DNA of 7,000 nucleotides from positions 1 through 7,000 of the forward strand of contig MFDZ01000027.1 of the NCBI GenBank assembly GCA_001777455.1, given 5' to 3'. Below the pieces are notes generated by a model, which saw only the letters and a program-made list of their open reading frames with translations, was not told where the DNA came from and did not search any database. The stretch's first letter is position 1. Every line of letters begins with the position of its first letter. The translations under genes and the position numbers were made by a program. This stretch comes from Candidatus Daviesbacteria bacterium RIFCSPLOWO2_02_FULL_41_8. GTDB taxonomy: Bacteria; Patescibacteriota; Microgenomatia; Daviesbacterales; UBA10151. Positions 4,058-7,000 of this stretch are shown here, in pieces.

Positions 4058-5188
4058 ATGAAAGTAGCACTGGTTCATGACTATCTGCGGGAATACGGAG
4101 GAGCAGAGCGGGTGTTGGAGGCTTTGCATGAGATTTTTCCGGAAGCGCCTGTTTATACGGCCTATTACAATCCTGATTCTTTAGGAGAAAATGGCAAGAG
4201 GTTTAAAAGTTGGGACATTAGACCTTCCTGGTTTCAGAAATTTCCTTTTGCCAATCGTCTGCTTTCACCGTTCCGTATTTTCGGGCCAATGATGTTCGAA
4301 AGCTTTGATTTATCCGAATACGATCTGGTCATTTCTTCCTCATCTGCTACGCATTTGGCCAAGGCGGTTATCACCAAGCCGGAAACTCTGCATATAAGCT
4401 ATATTCATACCCCGCCCAGGTTTTTATATGGGTATGTGACGAGTTTCAACTACAAAAAACACTGGTGGAGCCGGATCGGGGGAGAAATCATCAATCATTT
4501 TATGAGGATTTATGATTTTGAAGTGTCACAGAGACCCGATATTTTAGTGGCTAATTCCAAGAATATTGCCGCCAGGATCAAAAAGTTTTACCGGAGGGAT
4601 AGCGTGGTAATTTATCCGCCGGTGGAAATTGGTAGCAAGTATTATGTAGCAAGTAGTAAGGGGAAAAAGGATTATTTTTTGGTGTTAAGCAGGTTAGTAC
4701 GAGGTAAAGGAGTGGAAATAATAGTTGAAGCTTGTGGGAAGCTGGGATTACCACTAAAAATTGCCGGCACCGGCCCGGAGCTGGATAATCTTAAAAAACT
4801 TGCTACCAACTACCAACTACTAACTACTAACTTTCTAGGTTGGGTAGGAGATGAAGAAAGGGTAAAACTGCTGGCAAATGCCAAAGCCCTGATTGTAGCG
4901 GCAGAGGATGAGGATTTTGGTATAACTTCTATTGAAGCCCAGGCTGTCGGCACTCCGGTCGTTGCCCCGGCTTCCGGCGGCTTTCTAGAGACTGTGATTG
5001 ACAAGGAAACAGGACTGCTTTATGGTGGACCTGGAGCAGTGACGGTAGAGAGTTTGGTTGGGGTGTTAGGGGAATTTAGGGAAGATAAGTTTAAACCTGA
5101 AACTTTAAGAAAAAATGCAGAAAAGTTTTCTAAAGAAAGATTTAAAAAAGAAATTTTAGAGTTAGTGGAACGTAATTTGAGCTCTTGA
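4058..5188 (+). CDS. GT4 family glycosyltransferase (WbaZ-like mannosyltransferase type)
   Basis: A 376-residue GT-B enzyme that transfers a sugar from an activated (NDP-) donor, probably onto a lipid-linked or surface glycan at the inner membrane face. The N-terminal acceptor domain starts VALVHDYLREYGGAERVLEAL (3-23), typical of group 1 transferases acting on O-antigen or capsule. The C-terminal donor domain has LVLSRLVRGKGVEIIVEA, LKIAGTGPEL, FLGWV and the E-x7-E motif E285 to E293 within EDFGITSIEAQAVGTPV. All catalytic landmarks are present and the length is usual. Residues about 192-202 (GSKYYVASSKG) and 248-259 (LATNYQLLTTNF) are encoded by short repeats and look like tolerated loop changes. 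No Shine-Dalgarno precedes the ATG; TATAAT ends 8 bases upstream. Mannosyl specificity is a guess from the N-terminal motif; the GT4 assignment is firm. Confidence 0.93.
   Translation: MKVALVHDYLREYGGAERVLEALHEIFPEAPVYTAYYNPDSLGENGKRFKSWDIRPSWFQKFPFANRLLSPFRIFGPMMFESFDLSEYDLVISSSSATHLAKAVITKPETLHISYIHTPPRFLYGYVTSFNYKKHWWSRIGGEIINHFMRIYDFEVSQRPDILVANSKNIAARIKKFYRRDSVVIYPPVEIGSKYYVASSKGKKDYFLVLSRLVRGKGVEIIVEACGKLGLPLKIAGTGPELDNLKKLATNYQLLTTNFLGWVGDEERVKLLANAKALIVAAEDEDFGITSIEAQAVGTPVVAPASGGFLETVIDKETGLLYGGPGAVTVESLVGVLGEFREDKFKPETLRKNAEKFSKERFKKEILELVERNLSS
4631..4660 (+). repeat. In-gene repeat, left part (GTAGCAAGTAGTAAG type)
   Basis: Contains GTAGCAAG twice (4632-4639 and 4646-4653), followed by TAGTAAG. 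The first nine bases, GGTAGCAAG, are the exact reverse complement of CTTGCTACC at 4799-4807. Translated as residues 192-201 of the glycosyltransferase, before the donor domain. Confidence 0.55.
4799..4831 (+). repeat. In-gene repeat, right part (CTACCAACTACTAACTA type)
   Basis: CTTGCTACC followed by tandem near-identical ACTACCA/ACTACTA units, the inverted counterpart of 4631-4660 about 140 bases upstream. It encodes residues 248-258 of the glycosyltransferase in the loop before FLGWV, a position of variable length in GT4 enzymes. Confidence 0.6.
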
Positions 5189-5213
5189 ATAAAGCGGCAA
5201 AGAAGGGTATAAA
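5185..5213 (+). promoter_or_regulatory. Promoter candidate for the small membrane protein gene
   Basis: TTGAAT (5185-5190), a 17-base spacer and TATAAA (5208-5213), overlapping the end of the glycosyltransferase gene. The predicted start of transcription, about 7 bases on, coincides with the GTG at 5220. A competing reading is translation from AAGGG (5203-5207, 12 bases before GTG) on a read-through transcript. Confidence 0.4.
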
Positions 5214-5219
5214 TATTTC

Positions 5220-5501
5220 GTGAGAGAAAGATTGAATGCAATTAGGGAAGCTGTAACTGGAAATAGAGTATTTCAAGAGACTGCGTCTATGGCTTCAAAA
5301 ATGCGTGAAGCAGTTACTCCAGAAAGAATAATGATTATTTCAGGTTTCATCGCAGTTATATCATTAGGAGTTGTTGTTGGTGCAGGTTTGGCAACTGAAG
5401 GCAATATTCAGGTGGATAATCCGCTAATTTTAGTACCCTCATTGACAGCATTAATATCAACTTTTTCTGCCCGATTGGCATTGGAGAAATTGATTAGGTA
5501 A
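5220..5501 (+). CDS. Small hypothetical two-helix membrane protein
   Basis: A 93-residue protein I do not recognise. Residues 1-36 are charged and probably helical, and carry a duplicated motif: REAVTGNRV (9-17) and REAVTPERI (29-37). Two hydrophobic segments follow (about 37-58 and 67-86), separated by the short polar loop TEGNIQVDN, and the protein ends EKLIR. A hairpin in the membrane with both ends on the cytoplasmic side is likely. The start is GTG at 5220; ATGs at 5289 and 5301 are alternatives but would lose the duplicated N-terminal motif. Its stop TAA shares its last A with the ATG of glpX, so translation of the two is probably coupled. It does not look like a shadow: no overlapping gene competes and the hydrophobic pattern is clear. 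Confidence 0.65.
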   Translation: MRERLNAIREAVTGNRVFQETASMASKMREAVTPERIMIISGFIAVISLGVVVGAGLATEGNIQVDNPLILVPSLTALISTFSARLALEKLIR

Positions 5502-6484
5502 TGATTAATATTCGGCATCATATTACCCGCGCCACAGAACTTACCGCCATTTCTGTTTGGAAACTGATTAAGGAAAAAGGTTTTACCCCGGAAGATTTAC
5601 TGACAGAAGATGAATCCAAAGCCAGAGAAAAATTAATTGATCAGGCCGGCGCGGACGCGATGGGCACCGCTTTAACCGATATCCCTTTCGTTTTGAGAGT
5701 GGTGGGTAGCGAGGGCAGAAAACATGTTCACCAATACGGGGAAGCGTTACCGACCCTGGAAGGCACTTTCGGTACAGGAAGTCATAAACTGGATATGGTT
5801 AATGATGTGGTGGAAGGCAGTAAAGCCGCCAAACTAAATTCTCCGGGGGCCGTTTCTGTGATATCCATAAGTTCCCACGAAGGTCTGATGCCGACCCCTG
5901 ACGATATTGATTATATGGATAAATTATTCGGCCCGCCGGAACTAGTTGGTAAGATTTCCATTGATAAACTAATAGAAGAGAATTTGGCAGAAGTGGTGGA
6001 TGTTTTTAAAGTGGAACCAGCGGAAATTAATGTGGTGGTCATGGACCGGGATAGGAATGCCCATATAATAAATGCTTGTCAAAAGTTTGGAGTCAACCTA
6101 ATTTTAATTCAAGCCGGGGATTTTTTACCTGCCATCTTATCCTGTATGAGTCCGGGCAAGCAGGGGATCCACCTGGTAGCCGGGATTGGTGGGTTTGAGG
6201 AAGGGGTGCTGGCGGCAGTGGCGGCCAAGGCACTGGGGGCGGTCGGGGAAGGCAGGGGTTGGTCCGGCGATAAACAAATTTCTCAAGGATACAGAAAAAC
6301 TTGGACAATTGATGATCTGGTAGCAGGTAAAAAAGAAGATTGCCTGGTTTCCGTCTCAGCTATTACGGATGATAACAAATGTCTGGATCTGGATGGGGTA
6401 AGGGAAAAAAATGGAGGCCACGAAGTCACAACCTTGACTGTTGATGCCAGCGGTGTGAAAATAGAGAAGAAAGTTCACCGCTAA
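5501..6484 (+). CDS. glpX: GlpX-type (class II) fructose-1,6-bisphosphatase, divergent
   Basis: Hydrolyses fructose-1,6-bisphosphate to fructose-6-phosphate in gluconeogenesis, in the cytoplasm, with divalent metal. The 327-residue length matches the family. GlpX landmarks in order: RATELTAISVWKL (10-22), the metal-site Asp in ADAM (D52), LDMVNDVVEGS (97-107, where D102 and E105 correspond to E. coli D85 and E88), SVISISSHEGL, YMDKLFGPPEL (138-148), VVMDRDRN (179-186), and GIGGFEEGVLAAVAAKALG (228-246, where E234 corresponds to E. coli E213). Odd: the usual IGEGExDEAPML segment reads VGSEGRKHVHQYG (68-80), and the usual DGD of the substrate site reads AGD (205-207). It could therefore prefer another sugar bisphosphate, such as sedoheptulose-1,7-bisphosphate. 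The ATG overlaps the previous stop by one base. The next gene, an aldolase, performs the preceding gluconeogenic step. Confidence 0.88.
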   Translation: MINIRHHITRATELTAISVWKLIKEKGFTPEDLLTEDESKAREKLIDQAGADAMGTALTDIPFVLRVVGSEGRKHVHQYGEALPTLEGTFGTGSHKLDMVNDVVEGSKAAKLNSPGAVSVISISSHEGLMPTPDDIDYMDKLFGPPELVGKISIDKLIEENLAEVVDVFKVEPAEINVVVMDRDRNAHIINACQKFGVNLILIQAGDFLPAILSCMSPGKQGIHLVAGIGGFEEGVLAAVAAKALGAVGEGRGWSGDKQISQGYRKTWTIDDLVAGKKEDCLVSVSAITDDNKCLDLDGVREKNGGHEVTTLTVDASGVKIEKKVHR

Positions 6485-6485
6485 T

Positions 6486-6592
6486 TGTCATCCTGATACG
6501 GCGAAGCCGGAGAAGGATCTCTGACTTTATGTCAGATACGTTAATGTAACTTGCATTCGCAAGAGATTCTTCGCTAATCACTCAGAATGACA
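6486..6592. repeat. Structured TGTCATYCTGA-type repeat between glpX and the aldolase gene
   Basis: The terminal stem is TGTCATCCTGA (6486-6496) with TCAGAATGACA (6582-6592), 10 of 11 pairs. The arms extend inward as GAAGGATCTCT-like (6512-6522) against AGAGATTCTTC-like (6562-6572) sequence. Inside are three perfect small hairpins: CGGC-GAA-GCCG (6499-6509), CTGAC-TTTAT-GTCAG (6521-6535) and CTTGC-ATTC-GCAAG (6550-6563). Repeats with TGTCATTCTGAG...GAAGAATCTC ends are, to my knowledge, dispersed in many bacterial genomes. Here one fills the whole gap between two gluconeogenic genes and could dampen or process the transcript. Confidence 0.75.
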
Positions 6593-6598
6593 GGGGAG
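6592..6598 (+). promoter_or_regulatory. Shine-Dalgarno of the aldolase gene at the repeat edge
   Basis: AGGGGAG, four bases before the ATG at 6603. Its first A is the last base of the repeat's terminal stem, so folding of the repeat places a helix directly next to the ribosome binding site. Confidence 0.6.
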
Positions 6599-6602
6599 TG
6601 AT

Positions 6603-7000
6603 ATGGATATTAATGTACTAAAACAAACAGCTCAAGCTTTGGTAGCCCCTGAAAAAGGCATCCTGGCGGCTGATGAATCTTCTAAAACTGTCCAAAAGCG
6701 GTTTGATAACATCAAAGATGTTTCAAGCTCCGCTTACAAAATCGGTCTGCAATCAACTCCGGAAACTAATTTAACATACAGAAAGATGTTATTGGCCGCA
6801 CCCGGCATAGAACAATTTATCTCCGGCGTGATTTTATTTGATGAAACCATCAGGCAGAGTATTGACGGTCAGTCAGTTTCAAAGTTTTTGGAAAGCAAAG
6901 GGATTTTGCCGGGGATTAAGGTTGATAAAGGAGTTTGGAAAATGGCTAATTTTCCGGGGGAAAAGATTACGGAAGGTTTGGACGGCCTGCGGGACCGGTT
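6603..7000 (+). CDS. fba: Class I fructose-bisphosphate aldolase, N-terminal part (cut by window edge)
   Basis: Cytoplasmic Schiff-base aldolase that interconverts fructose-1,6-bisphosphate with dihydroxyacetone phosphate and glyceraldehyde-3-phosphate. The visible 132 residues carry the glycolytic class I hallmarks: LVAPEKGILAADESSKTVQKRF (split here as LVAPEKGILAADE, 13-25, and SSKTVQKRF, 26-34, with active-site Asp24), YRKMLLAAPGIEQFISGVI (59-77), LFDETIRQ (78-85), GILPGIKVDKG (100-110, Lys106 corresponding to rabbit Lys107) and TEGLDGLRDR (123-132). The Schiff-base lysine and the C-terminus lie beyond the window. The ATG at 6603 has AGGGGAG four bases upstream, and the protein begins at the usual distance before LVAP. 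It follows GlpX, which uses its product; a structured repeat separates the two genes. The assignment to the eukaryote-like class I family rather than DhnA-type FbaB is clear from these motifs. Confidence 0.95.
   Translation, partial: MDINVLKQTAQALVAPEKGILAADESSKTVQKRFDNIKDVSSSAYKIGLQSTPETNLTYRKMLLAAPGIEQFISGVILFDETIRQSIDGQSVSKFLESKGILPGIKVDKGVWKMANFPGEKITEGLDGLRDR

Noticed and set aside
6093..6308. Minus-strand open frame rich in Pro and Arg opposite glpX
   Set aside because: It lies wholly inside the well-supported glpX gene on the other strand, shows no family motif and is a codon-bias shadow.
6486..6592. tRNA or small structured RNA gene, because of the cloverleaf shape
   Set aside because: Arm lengths and sequences do not fit a tRNA (no T-loop GTTCGA pattern or CCA end), and the ends match a dispersed repeat type, so it was called a repeat.
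1..7000. A defence island or a large novel gene system
   Set aside because: Apart from the brnTA pair, the genes are housekeeping or isolated hypotheticals; no nuclease-helicase, CRISPR or phage cluster is visible. The novelty lies in repeats and the gene-tail duplication.

Overview
The window looks like chromosome from a Candidate Phyla Radiation (Patescibacteria) bacterium, most likely of the Microgenomates group. This rests on gene content and style (inference): a free-standing four-helix-bundle 23S-IVP-like gene, BrnT/BrnA-type toxin-antitoxin genes, short palindromic repeats placed in frame inside housekeeping genes, very tight gene packing, and several genes whose -10 box lies only 6-11 bases before the start codon (apparently leaderless). 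TGA is used as a normal stop by polA and the glycosyltransferase, so the code is standard, which argues against Gracilibacteria/Absconditabacteria.

Layout. 1-964 is the 3' part of polA (DNA polymerase I palm/fingers). 964-1458 is a self-contained unit: a four-helix-bundle protein gene bracketed by 57-58 base inverted arms that begin at the polA stop and right after the gene's own stop. 1452-1518 holds a minus-strand remnant, the tail of a homologue of the membrane protein gene that lies downstream. 1519-2101 is a brnT-brnA toxin-antitoxin operon with a consensus promoter. 2110-3036 (minus) is an uncharacterised multi-pass membrane protein whose tail is the second copy of the remnant, so the toxin-antitoxin operon sits between two copies of that tail. 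3055-3888 is a DHH/MYG1-like putative phosphohydrolase, divergent from the membrane protein, with overlapping promoters between them. 3887-4035 is a large imperfect palindrome. 4058-5188 is a GT4 glycosyltransferase, 5220-5501 a small two-helix membrane protein, 5501-6484 a GlpX-type fructose-1,6-bisphosphatase, 6486-6592 a structured repeat of the TGTCATYCTGA type, and 6603-7000 the start of a class I fructose-bisphosphate aldolase. No gene-free stretch exceeds 300 bases.

How the genes fit together. GlpX and the aldolase catalyse consecutive steps of gluconeogenesis (triose phosphates to fructose-1,6-bisphosphate to fructose-6-phosphate). The glycosyltransferase, small membrane protein and GlpX run on the same strand with 31-base and overlapping junctions and may be co-transcribed. 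The remaining genes look functionally unrelated.

The most interesting content is not one pathway but repeat biology. At least five different inverted-repeat structures lie in 7 kb, three of them within or partly within protein-coding genes and read through as extra residues. The arm of the four-helix-bundle unit matches 20 of 25 bases of the in-frame hairpin inside polA, which suggests a gene-carrying element with a gene-less derivative. The toxin-antitoxin cassette between duplicated gene tails is the second standout.
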